This document shows, one piece after another, positions 25,274-33,095 of a stretch of 64,000 nucleotides of DNA; the first letter of the stretch is position 1; each line of letters begins with the position of its first letter. Location: contig NZ_PJBB01000003.1 of assembly GCF_002836595.1 (NCBI RefSeq), positions 3,750,501 through 3,814,500 of the forward strand, given 5' to 3'. The notes beneath the pieces are model-generated. The model saw only the letters and a program-made list of their open reading frames with translations. It ran no database searches and was not told where the DNA came from. The stretch is from Tenacibaculum sp. Bg11-29 (GTDB taxonomy: Bacteria; Bacteroidota; Bacteroidia; Flavobacteriales; Flavobacteriaceae). The translations under genes were made by a program, and so were the position numbers.

Positions 25274-25906
25274 ATGTTGAAAAAAGAAGTACAAGAGTTA
25301 ATTAAAAAAGGTGAAATGCTTCCTTTAATGGAAGAGTTTTATACTATTCAAGGAGAGGGATCACATACAGGTACTGCTGCCTATTTTATTAGAATTGGTG
25401 GTTGTGATGTTGGTTGCCATTGGTGCGATGTGAAAGAAAGTTGGGATGCTAATTTACACCCACCTACAAAAACTGACCTAATTGTTGAAAATGCCAAGAA
25501 ATATGCTAAAACAGTTGTTATTACTGGTGGAGAACCTTTAATGTGGAGTTTAGATTATATTACTAAAGAGCTTCAAGATAAAGGAATGAAAACACATATT
25601 GAAACTTCTGGTGCCTATAAGTTTTCTGGTATTTGGGATTGGTTTTGCTTATCACCTAAGAAAACTAAATTACCTACAAAAGAATGTTATAAAGAGGCTG
25701 ATGAGTTAAAAATGATCATTCATAATAAGAATGATTTTCAATTTGCAGAAGAGCAAGCTGAAAAGGTTGGAAAAAAATGTCAACTCTTTTTACAACCTGA
25801 ATGGAGTAAAAAAGAACAAATGACTCCGTTAATTGTAGATTATGTAATGAAACATCCGAAATGGCGCGTTTCTTTACAAACTCATAAATTTTTAAATATA
25901 CCTTAA
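25274..25906 (+). CDS. queE: 7-carboxy-7-deazaguanine synthase
   Basis: The 210-residue radical SAM enzyme converts 6-carboxytetrahydropterin to 7-carboxy-7-deazaguanine, a step towards queuosine. The substrate-entry motif EFYTIQGEGSHTGT is followed by the radical SAM cluster motif with C44, C48 and C51 (GGCDVGCHWCDVK), and the GGEP motif (VVITGGEPLMW) that holds SAM. Length is normal for the family. Its stop codon lies inside the left arm of a 60-bp perfect palindrome. tgt, the tRNA-inserting enzyme of the same pathway, is 4 kb further on the other strand. Confidence 0.93.
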   Translation: MLKKEVQELIKKGEMLPLMEEFYTIQGEGSHTGTAAYFIRIGGCDVGCHWCDVKESWDANLHPPTKTDLIVENAKKYAKTVVITGGEPLMWSLDYITKELQDKGMKTHIETSGAYKFSGIWDWFCLSPKKTKLPTKECYKEADELKMIIHNKNDFQFAEEQAEKVGKKCQLFLQPEWSKKEQMTPLIVDYVMKHPKWRVSLQTHKFLNIP

Positions 25907-25952
25907 TAAAAAAGCAACCTAATTAGGTTGCTTTTTTATTAAGGTATATTTA
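25893..25952. terminator. perfect 60-bp palindrome acting as a two-way terminator
   Basis: Both arms are 30 bp without a mismatch and no spacer: the left arm begins TAAATATACC and the centre is CCTAATTAGG. It overlaps the last four codons and the stop codon of queE and ends six bases before the stop of the convergent DUF2911 gene. A- and T-tracts within the arms fit termination on both strands. Confidence 0.85.
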
Positions 25953-25958
25953 CAGCTT

Positions 25959-26810
25959 CTATATTTTACTTTGCCATTCTTTAATAGATTTTTCACTTAA
26001 ATTAATAGCATTCTTTCCGTTATCACCAACTTTTTTAGATAATTGAATACACTTTTTTGCAGCTATAATTGCTTCTTTATATTTCTTTAATTTTGATAGA
26101 ATAATTGAATATTCTCTATAGTCCCAAAAATGTGGTTTATCTTTTAACGAAATAGCTTGCTCCATCCATCTTTTAGCTTGCTCCAAATCATAACCTCTTT
26201 CATGATAATTTACTGCTGCAATATGAAAATCAATTGCATTTCTTCTTAATTCTTTTTTTGTAATTCTTTCTAACACTTCTTTAAAATGAAATTCGATAGG
26301 AATTGAAATATAAGTTCGTTCCCACATTATTCCGAGGTTCGCTGAAGATTCTTTAATGTTATCTATGTTAATCGTTAGCGTTTCAATATCTCTATTTAAT
26401 TTAAATACAGGTATCGTTATTTTAAGTGCAACTTTATTATTGTCCCATACTTTAGGAACTCCCCAATTTTCTATATCAGTATAAAAAAAAATATCCCAAG
26501 ATTCAATATTTGGTTTAGTATACAAAGCATAAGAACCTGCTTTTAATTCTTTTCCGTCAATTTCTACATTTTCACTAAAAGTTATAATAGTATTTTTATT
26601 GGCTCCTGTTCTCCATATTTTACCATATTTTTCAAGACTTCCAAATATAGTTCTCCCTCTCATAGAAGGGCGGTAATAATTTAATTTAACATCAGTAAGA
26701 CCAACTCGCTGTTCTACATTCTGAAAAAAGCTCTTTTTAGGCCGTCTTACTTGCGATAGGATACTTAAAGGTATTAGAAATATAATAATAAGGATCAATT
26801 TTTTATTCAT
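25959..26810 (-). CDS. DUF2911 domain-containing secreted protein
   Basis: The 283-residue protein has a signal peptide (LILIIIFLIPLSILSQ) followed by the DUF2911 domain (about 25-170). The domain is recognised from VGLTDVKLNYYRPSMRGRTIFG, KYGKIWRTGANKNTIITFS and AGSYALYTKPN. The C-terminal part (about 190-283) has TPR-like helices (YHERGYDLEQAKRWMEQA and KLKKYKEAIIAAKKCIQL). The function is unknown, but the domain is very common in secreted Bacteroidota proteins. It is convergent with queE. Confidence 0.85.
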   Translation of the reverse strand: MNKKLILIIIFLIPLSILSQVRRPKKSFFQNVEQRVGLTDVKLNYYRPSMRGRTIFGSLEKYGKIWRTGANKNTIITFSENVEIDGKELKAGSYALYTKPNIESWDIFFYTDIENWGVPKVWDNNKVALKITIPVFKLNRDIETLTINIDNIKESSANLGIMWERTYISIPIEFHFKEVLERITKKELRRNAIDFHIAAVNYHERGYDLEQAKRWMEQAISLKDKPHFWDYREYSIILSKLKKYKEAIIAAKKCIQLSKKVGDNGKNAINLSEKSIKEWQSKI

Positions 26811-26842
26811 TTTTATTAGTTTTTCAATTAAAAATTAAAACT

Positions 26843-26873
26843 AAAAAAACTTGCCTAAAAGGCAAGTTTTTTT
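26843..26873. terminator. terminator after accA
   Basis: A 13-bp stem (A-run plus CTTGCC / GGCAAG plus T-run) with a TAAAA loop lies downstream of accA on the minus strand and just before the DUF2911 gene. Confidence 0.85.
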
Positions 26874-26905
26874 TTAAAAAAAAATAAAATTAATTTATTT
26901 TACTA

Positions 26906-27859
26906 TTATTCTTTATATACCCCCATGTTTGCATATTTCTCCATACGTTGGGTAACTAGTTCTGTTTCATTTAAATCTTTTAATTCATTAAATGCAGCTA
27001 GTATTTGTTCTTTTACGACCTTAAATGCACCACTTCTATCTCTATGAGCTCCTCCTAAGGGTTCTTCGATAATAGCATCAATTAATGTCATTTTCTTCAT
27101 GTCTTCACCTGTTAACTTCAAGGCTTCAGCTGCTTGTTCCTTGTACTCCCAACTACGCCATAAAATAGATGAACATGATTCTGGTGAAATTACAGTATAC
27201 CAAGTGTTTTCCATCATGTATACTCTATTTCCTACACCAATACCTATTGCTCCACCTGAAGCACCTTCACCAATGATAATTGTTATGATAGGTGTTTTTA
27301 AACGAGTCATTTCAAGAATATTACGAGCAATAGCTTCACCTTGCCCACGTTCTTCAGCTTCTAAACCTGGGTAAGCACCTGGTGTATCTACCAATGTAAC
27401 TACAGGAATTCCGAATTTCTCAGCCATTTTCATTAAACGTAAAGCTTTACGATACCCTTCTGGGTTAGCCATTCCGAAATTACGATATTGACGAGTTTTG
27501 GTGTTATACCCTTTTTGTTGACCAATAAACATAAATGATTGATCTCCGATTTTACCTAAACCACCAATCATTGCTTTATCATCTTTTACATTACGATCAC
27601 CATGTAACTCCATAAAAGTATCACCACAAATAGCCTTAATATAATCTAATGTATATGGACGATTTGGGTGACGTGATAATTGTACACGCTGCCAAGCTGT
27701 TAAGTTTTTATATATGTCTTTTTTAGCCTTTTCAAGCTTTTTCTCAATCTTATTACAGGTTGCAGTAACGTCAACCTCACTTTCTTTTCCTATATCAAAA
27801 CATTTTACCAACTGGTCTTCTAACTCTTTTATTGGTAATTCAAAATCTAAATATTCCAT
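26906..27859 (-). CDS. accA: acetyl-CoA carboxylase carboxyltransferase subunit alpha
   Basis: The 317-residue protein is the alpha half of the carboxyltransferase that moves CO2 from biotin to acetyl-CoA, the first step of fatty acid synthesis. It has the expected helical N-terminus ([13 protein letters not shown]), [14 protein letters not shown], the crotonase-fold core with [43 protein letters not shown], and the oxyanion-hole segment [15 protein letters not shown]. Length is typical. It appears to be transcribed alone, with a -7 element at 27898-27905 and a hairpin terminator. Confidence 0.96.
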   Translation of the reverse strand: MEYLDFELPIKELEDQLVKCFDIGKESEVDVTATCNKIEKKLEKAKKDIYKNLTAWQRVQLSRHPNRPYTLDYIKAICGDTFMELHGDRNVKDDKAMIGGLGKIGDQSFMFIGQQKGYNTKTRQYRNFGMANPEGYRKALRLMKMAEKFGIPVVTLVDTPGAYPGLEAEERGQGEAIARNILEMTRLKTPIITIIIGEGASGGAIGIGVGNRVYMMENTWYTVISPESCSSILWRSWEYKEQAAEALKLTGEDMKKMTLIDAIIEEPLGGAHRDRSGAFKVVKEQILAAFNELKDLNETELVTQRMEKYANMGVYKE

Positions 27860-27897
27860 TATATATAGTTTGATTTTATATTAGTTGTTTTCAAAGG

Positions 27898-27905
27898 CAA
27901 ACATA
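27898..27905 (-). promoter_or_regulatory. promoter -7 element TATGTTTG for accA
   Basis: The minus-strand consensus match lies 38 bases upstream of the accA ATG; a TTTG word about 25 bases further upstream may be the -33 element. Confidence 0.55.
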
Positions 27906-27948
27906 CTAAAAAATTGTAAAGTTTAGCTTTCAAACTTTTCTTAAAACG

Positions 27949-28848
27949 CTATTTTTTCTTAAATTTATTTTTGATTAAACTTGTATTTTTCAAAATACCA
28001 TTTAATATTACGACTAATAAAACAATAAATGCACCGTAATAAAATTCGACACTCATTTGTTCTTTCTCTCCAAAGACTATTAGTGCTAAAATAATAGCAT
28101 AAATTGGTTCTAAATTAATAGTTAGCATTACAGTATATGGTGTTAGATATTTCATAACATACACAGAAGCTATAAAAGCATATGCTGTACAAATACTACT
28201 TAATATGATTAAATAAAACCAATCATTTACTGATATTTGGAAAAATTGAATTGAAAATTTTTGCGTAAATAATAAGTACAATGTTATACCTAGTGCACCA
28301 AATAATAATTGATAAAATGATATAACATTAGCATCATATTTCTTTATAAAAAGACCGTTTAAAACAGCAAATAATGCTGATAAAAAAGCTGATATTAACG
28401 CATAAATAATTCCTAACGTATATTCACTTTGAAAATTAAAAATAATATAAAGTCCTACTATTACCAATAGTCCTAATAAAATTTCAATTGGTTTAATTTT
28501 TCTTTTAAAAAAAACAGGTTCAATAAGTGAAGCAAAAAAAGCGCCTGTACTCATTGTTACTAAAGCAACAGAAACATTTGATACTTTTATTGCTTTAAAA
28601 AAAGTTACCCAATGTATTGCAATAATTATACCTGAAAATACAAATTTTAAGAGTCCTTTTTTATCTACTTTAAATGATTTTTTACTAATAAAGAAATAAA
28701 TAGCAATGAATACTACCGCTAATGACATTCGGTACCATACTAAAGGAACAGCATCAATAGAAATTAGTGCTCCGAGTATTGCTGTAAACCCCCAAATAAA
28801 CACAATGAAATGTAAATGAAGATAATTTTTTAATTTATTTCCTTGCAT
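27949..28848 (-). CDS. EamA/DMT family membrane transporter
   Basis: The 299-residue protein has about ten transmembrane helices arranged as two EamA halves (first about 5-140, second about 150-285), with VTMSTGAFFASLIEPVFFKR ending the first half and LEPIYAIILALIVFGE near the end of the second. Members are exporters of small metabolites; the substrate is unknown. The ATG at 28848 (MQGNKLKNYLHLHF) was chosen because it opens directly into helix one and overlaps the lptG-like gene's end by 14 bases; longer starts would add an unlikely leader inside the upstream gene. Confidence 0.85.
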   Translation of the reverse strand: MQGNKLKNYLHLHFIVFIWGFTAILGALISIDAVPLVWYRMSLAVVFIAIYFFISKKSFKVDKKGLLKFVFSGIIIAIHWVTFFKAIKVSNVSVALVTMSTGAFFASLIEPVFFKRKIKPIEILLGLLVIVGLYIIFNFQSEYTLGIIYALISAFLSALFAVLNGLFIKKYDANVISFYQLLFGALGITLYLLFTQKFSIQFFQISVNDWFYLIILSSICTAYAFIASVYVMKYLTPYTVMLTINLEPIYAIILALIVFGEKEQMSVEFYYGAFIVLLVVILNGILKNTSLIKNKFKKK

Positions 28849-29920
28849 TGATATATAAATAAATTGCGTACCCTCCAAAAACAATATTAGGTGTCCAAAC
28901 ATTTAATAGTGCATTTGCACCTGCTACACCACCAAGTACTTCTGCTACTTTTAAGAAAAACACATAAATAAACATTACTGAAATACCAAGAGCTAAATTT
29001 AAACCTACTCCTCCTCTTCTTTTCTTATGAGCTAAAACTACAGCTATTAGAGTTAAAATATAACAAGCTATCGGTAAGCTAGTACGTTTATATAATTCAA
29101 CTAAATAAACATTTAAGTTTTTAACCCCTCTTTTTTTTGAGATTTCAATAAACTCTATTAATTCAGGAGAGTTCATTTCTTGAGCCATAATATTTTTATA
29201 ATTAAAATCTTTTGGTGTAAAAGCAAAAGTAGTATCTAAGCTATTCCCTGAAAAAATACTATCTCGATCTTTAAATATTTTTCTTTTTTTCCATGTACTT
29301 AATTTAAACGTACTGTCTTTTTCGTTCCATCTAATATTATCAGCCGTTAGTTGATACTTTAACTGAATTCCATCATAAACTTCTGTTGAAAAATAATTAC
29401 CTGAATTACTTTTTAAATTAAATGTTTGAAGAAACATATAAGTGCTATCATTTAGTTGTAAACTAAACTCTCTTATTGATTTGTCTGCATATTTTTTCTT
29501 CTTTAAATATTCTCTCTCAAAAGCTTTTCTTGTTTTACTACTAGAAGGTACAAAAAAGTGATTCATTGATAAAGCCAAAACACAAACAATCGTAGCTCCA
29601 ATGAAATATGGATATAAAAAGCGAGTAAATGATATCTGAGAACTGTTAATAGCTACAACTTCAGTGTTATTTGCTAGTTTTGATGTAAATAAAATTACTG
29701 CAATAAATAATGCCAAAGGCATAAATGTATTTGCGTAATAGATTATAAAATTCTTGTAATAGTCATTTACTACTTCAAAAAGAGTTAAATTTTCTTCACG
29801 TAAAAATTTATCTATTTTCTCAGCAATATCAATAGCTACCGCAATAGGTATTAATATTAGTAAGGTAAATAAAAATGTTACCAAATATCGTTTTAATATG
29901 TACCAATCTAGTATTTTCAA
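28835..29920 (-). CDS. LptF/LptG family lipopolysaccharide transport permease
   Basis: The 361-residue inner-membrane protein has three N-terminal helices (ILDWYILKRYLVTFLFTLLI as the signature start, then two near 55-120), a large periplasmic beta-jellyroll region (about 130-270), and three C-terminal helices. This is the YjgP/YjgQ layout of the LptB2FG exporter that pulls lipopolysaccharide from the inner membrane. Whether it acts as LptF or LptG cannot be settled from sequence here. It lies 11 bases after tgt and overlaps the EamA transporter gene, forming a three-gene operon. Confidence 0.88.
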   Translation of the reverse strand: MKILDWYILKRYLVTFLFTLLILIPIAVAIDIAEKIDKFLREENLTLFEVVNDYYKNFIIYYANTFMPLALFIAVILFTSKLANNTEVVAINSSQISFTRFLYPYFIGATIVCVLALSMNHFFVPSSSKTRKAFEREYLKKKKYADKSIREFSLQLNDSTYMFLQTFNLKSNSGNYFSTEVYDGIQLKYQLTADNIRWNEKDSTFKLSTWKKRKIFKDRDSIFSGNSLDTTFAFTPKDFNYKNIMAQEMNSPELIEFIEISKKRGVKNLNVYLVELYKRTSLPIACYILTLIAVVLAHKKRRGGVGLNLALGISVMFIYVFFLKVAEVLGGVAGANALLNVWTPNIVFGGYAIYLYINARK

Positions 29921-29931
29921 AAGAAAAAATT

Positions 29932-31062
29932 TTATAAACGATTGTCCATTTGTTTAACCATCTTGTCTTTCCATTCTACGAAATCACCAGCCAAAATATG
30001 TTTTCTAGCTTCTCTTGTTAACCATAAATAAAATCCTAAATTATGAATAGAAGCTATTTGTTTTCCTAGCATTTCTTTTGCTGCAAAAAGGTGACGTAAA
30101 TATGCTTTTGAATACATAGTATCTACATACGTAATTGCCATATCATCTATCGGAGAGAAATCATTTTTCCATTTTTCATTCTTAATATTGATAGATCCAT
30201 AAGCTGTAAATAACATTCCATTACGAGCATTTCTTGTTGGCATTACACAATCAAACATGTCAATACCTAAAGCTATATTTTCTAAAATATTAATTGGAGT
30301 TCCAACCCCCATTAAGTAACGTGGCTTGTCTTCTGGTAAAATAGCTGTAACAATTTCTGTCATAGCATATAATTCTTCAGCTGGCTCTCCTACTGAAAGC
30401 CCACCAATAGCATTTCCTTGCGCCCCGACTGAAGCGATATATTCTGCTGATTGTTTTCTTAAATCTTTATAAGTACTTCCTTGTACAATAGGAAAAAACG
30501 TTTGTTCATGACCGTACTTGAAAGGTAATTTTTCTAAATGATTTACACATCGTTTCAACCATCTATGCGTCATATGCATAGAGCGCTTTGCGTAATTATA
30601 ATCACAAGGATAAGGTGTACATTCATCAAATGCCATAATAATATCAGCACCAATTGTACGTTGTGTTTCCATTACATTTTCTGGAGTAAAGAAATGTGTA
30701 GATCCATCAATATGACTTTTAAATTTTACTCCTTCTTCATTAATTTTTCTTCTTCCTGATAAAGAATAAACTTGATATCCTCCACTATCTGTCAGGATAT
30801 TTCGATCCCAATTCATAAACTTATGTAAACCACCTGCCGCTTCTAACGTTTCTAATTTAGGTCGTAAATATAAATGGTAGGTATTTCCTAAAATTACATC
30901 GGGATTTATCTCATTTTTCAACTCAGATTGATGAACACCTTTTACAGTACCTACTGTACCTACAGGCATAAAAATTGGAGTTTCTATAGTTCCGTGATCA
31001 GTCGTTATAACTCCTGCTCGGGCTTTACTTTTTGGGTCGGTTGTTTTTAGATCGAATTGCAT
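29932..31062 (-). CDS. tgt: tRNA-guanine transglycosylase
   Basis: The 376-residue enzyme exchanges guanine 34 of GUN-anticodon tRNAs for preQ1 in the queuosine pathway. Motifs are ILTDSGGYQVYSLSGRR with the first catalytic aspartate, GADIIMAFDECTPYPCDY, GGLSVGEP, and the nucleophile region DMFDCVMPTRNARNG. The usual zinc motif CxCxxC before SRAYLRHL is replaced by ITYVDTMYSKAYLRHL with no cysteine, while the IHNL histidine is kept. The start is the ATG at 31062; a TTG at 31071 lies inside the -7 promoter element and cannot be the start. First gene of the tgt-lptG-EamA operon. Confidence 0.93.
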   Translation of the reverse strand: MQFDLKTTDPKSKARAGVITTDHGTIETPIFMPVGTVGTVKGVHQSELKNEINPDVILGNTYHLYLRPKLETLEAAGGLHKFMNWDRNILTDSGGYQVYSLSGRRKINEEGVKFKSHIDGSTHFFTPENVMETQRTIGADIIMAFDECTPYPCDYNYAKRSMHMTHRWLKRCVNHLEKLPFKYGHEQTFFPIVQGSTYKDLRKQSAEYIASVGAQGNAIGGLSVGEPAEELYAMTEIVTAILPEDKPRYLMGVGTPINILENIALGIDMFDCVMPTRNARNGMLFTAYGSINIKNEKWKNDFSPIDDMAITYVDTMYSKAYLRHLFAAKEMLGKQIASIHNLGFYLWLTREARKHILAGDFVEWKDKMVKQMDNRL

Positions 31063-31068
31063 AAGTGG

Positions 31069-31076
31069 CAAATATA
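31069..31076 (-). promoter_or_regulatory. promoter -7 element TATATTTG for the tgt operon
   Basis: The exact consensus on the minus strand lies six bases upstream of the tgt ATG at 31062, so the leader must be extremely short. Its position decides against the upstream TTG as start. Confidence 0.55.
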
Positions 31077-31186
31077 CGCTTATTTAAGAATTGAAAAAGT
31101 AAATAAAATCATAATAATTATTACTTAGAAGCTCGTGTATCAATTATATTCTATTAAACCCTATGTAAGAATAACTTTTCTTATAA

Positions 31187-32080
31187 CTATTTACGCTTAC
31201 GTCCGAATTTTTGATTTGTACTTTTATTTGATTTTGGAGAATTTTTTCTAAAAGAAGCACTCTTCCGATTAAAATCGTTTGGTTTTTTAACTTCCTTTTT
31301 AATTGTTTGTTTTGGTTTTTTCTTCTTTTCAACCGTAACTGAAGCTTCTTCTGTTTTAGAGGAACTAGAAATCATTTCATTAATCTCTTTCATCTCATCA
31401 ACCGTTAGTTCTCTCCAATCACCAACTTTTAATTTACCTAAAGTTACATTCATAATACGTTCGCGTTTTAATTTAGTTACTTCATAATCTAAATACTCAC
31501 ACATTCTACGTATTTGACGGTTTAACCCTTGTGTTAAAACAATTTGAAAAGTAAAATCATTTATTTTTTTAACCTTACACTTTCGAGTTATAGTCCCTAA
31601 AATAGGAATTCCATTACTCATTTTAGCAATAAACTCTTCAGTAATTATTTTATTAACCGAAACAATATATTCTTTTTCGTGGTTGTTTCCTGCTCGTAAA
31701 ATTTTGTTTACAATATCACCATCGTTCGTAAGAAAAATTAATCCTTCTGATGGTTTATCTAACCTCCCTATTGGAAACAATCTTTCAGGATGACCTACAA
31801 ATTTTACAATATTCTTTTTCTCCTTACTATCTGTTGTACAAACAATACCCACTGGTTTATTTAAAGCTATGTAAAGTATTTTAGGTTTGGCTTCTAATAA
31901 ACGACCATCGACCCTTACTTTATCTCCATCAAAAACCCTGTTACCTAATTGAGCAATATTTTTATTTATTGTAACTCTACCTGCTGCTATAAATTTTTCA
32001 GCTTCTCTTCGAGAACAAACTCCTGTGCTGCTTATAAATTTATTAAGGTTGGTTGATACTTTATTATTATTATTTTCCAT
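31187..32080 (-). CDS. rluF: 23S rRNA pseudouridine synthase, RluF-like
   Basis: The 297-residue protein has an N-terminal S4 RNA-binding domain (about 9-60, [22 protein letters not shown]) and a RsuA/RluB-type pseudouridine synthase domain with the catalytic aspartate in [18 protein letters not shown]. Further marks are [22 protein letters not shown] and the [12 protein letters not shown] strand. The last 60 residues are a lysine/serine/asparagine-rich tail ending KFGRKRK, probably disordered and RNA-binding. The RluF identity follows the N-terminal motif pattern and is likely; the modified position is not proven. Confidence 0.85.
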   Translation of the reverse strand: MENNNNKVSTNLNKFISSTGVCSRREAEKFIAAGRVTINKNIAQLGNRVFDGDKVRVDGRLLEAKPKILYIALNKPVGIVCTTDSKEKKNIVKFVGHPERLFPIGRLDKPSEGLIFLTNDGDIVNKILRAGNNHEKEYIVSVNKIITEEFIAKMSNGIPILGTITRKCKVKKINDFTFQIVLTQGLNRQIRRMCEYLDYEVTKLKRERIMNVTLGKLKVGDWRELTVDEMKEINEMISSSSKTEEASVTVEKKKKPKQTIKKEVKKPNDFNRKSASFRKNSPKSNKSTNQKFGRKRK

Positions 32081-32096
32081 TATTGCAAAGAAAAGA

Positions 32097-32124
32097 AAAT
32101 CCTCAAGTTTTAGCTTGAGGATTT
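32097..32124. terminator. terminator of the spr operon
   Basis: An 11-bp stem AAATCCTCAAG / CTTGAGGATTT with a six-base loop lies directly downstream of the sprF-like stop on the minus strand and just upstream of rluF. Confidence 0.85.
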
Positions 32125-32146
32125 AATTATAATACTATTATTATTT

Positions 32147-33094
32147 TTAAAAAATCATCATTTTTTGAGTACATCTAGCTAAACTAGGTCTTCTTTCATA
32201 ATCAAAACCAAGTGTAATCATGTGAGTTCCATAATTAAAATCTTGTGTTTCATTCATGTTAATACTAAAACCATAAGACATATATAAATTATCCTTTTTT
32301 ATACCCAATAGCGGTGCAATTGCATTAGGTACAAAAAACTGATCATTTAAAAAGGTATAACTTAAACCTGCCCAAACATATCCATCATTAATACCTTTTC
32401 TCACTTTAATGTTTAAATCGGTTCTAGATCTTTTATCAGCTTCATAATATTCAACAAAAATAGAAGGTTCAATTTCTATATTATTTCTAATTCTTGCTAA
32501 AACATATGAAGAATAGGCTGTAAATCTTCTTAACGCTTCTGGTTCATTTGTCGTTAAGTTTTCTACTTTTTTGTTTAATATGTTATTAGCGTTTAAACTA
32601 ATACTAAATCGTTCATAACGATATAACATACCAACATCAAAATTAGAATTCGTTGCTGACCTATTTCCCACAGCTTGTCCTGAGTTATTCTTAGACGTAT
32701 CAATACCAAACTGCGTAAAATTATAACTTAAACCAAAAGATAAAAAACTATCATGAAAATCACTTAAAGTCAAATGACTAGCAAGGGATAATTTAACTCC
32801 TTTTTGAGAGGTAGCTCCATTTTTATCATTAAAAACAGTTATTCCTCCCCCAAATCGATCAGCTATACGAGCTTCAACTACTAATGATTGTGTATCAGGA
32901 GCACCATCAACCCCAATCCATTGACTTACCCCATTTAGCCTAATTTGTAACCCTGGTCCAATACCTGCATAACTAGGAGATATTAAAAAAGGGTTATCAG
33001 CCATGTGACTTATATACTGAGGTAAATTAATTTCTTGAGCTACTGATTTTACACTAAAAATTATGATGCTTATTGTTATTAATATCTTTTTCAT
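32147..33094 (-). CDS. sprF: PorP/SprF family type IX secretion outer-membrane protein
   Basis: The 315-residue protein has a signal peptide (ILITISIIIFSVKSVAQ) and the PorP/SprF beta-barrel pattern: LPQYISHMADNPFLISPSYAGIGPGLQIRLNGVSQWIGVDGAP at the N-terminus, VFNDKNGATSQKG, and a last strand region HMITLGFDYERRP. In Flavobacterium johnsoniae SprF is encoded right after sprB and is needed for SprB secretion to the surface; PorP-type partners are known to accompany type B sorting-domain proteins. The start codon is one base after the sprB-like stop codon, so the two are translationally linked. Confidence 0.9.
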   Translation of the reverse strand: MKKILITISIIIFSVKSVAQEINLPQYISHMADNPFLISPSYAGIGPGLQIRLNGVSQWIGVDGAPDTQSLVVEARIADRFGGGITVFNDKNGATSQKGVKLSLASHLTLSDFHDSFLSFGLSYNFTQFGIDTSKNNSGQAVGNRSATNSNFDVGMLYRYERFSISLNANNILNKKVENLTTNEPEALRRFTAYSSYVLARIRNNIEIEPSIFVEYYEADKRSRTDLNIKVRKGINDGYVWAGLSYTFLNDQFFVPNAIAPLLGIKKDNLYMSYGFSINMNETQDFNYGTHMITLGFDYERRPSLARCTQKMMIF

Positions 33095-33095
33095 T

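Noticed and set aside
27099-27374. Open frame of 91 codons on the plus strand inside accA
   Set aside because: It is antisense to highly conserved accA motifs and has no supporting start or family resemblance.
31144-31332. Lysine-rich open frame on the minus strand at the end of rluF
   Set aside because: It is an off-frame reading of the lysine/serine-rich tail of the RluF-like protein.
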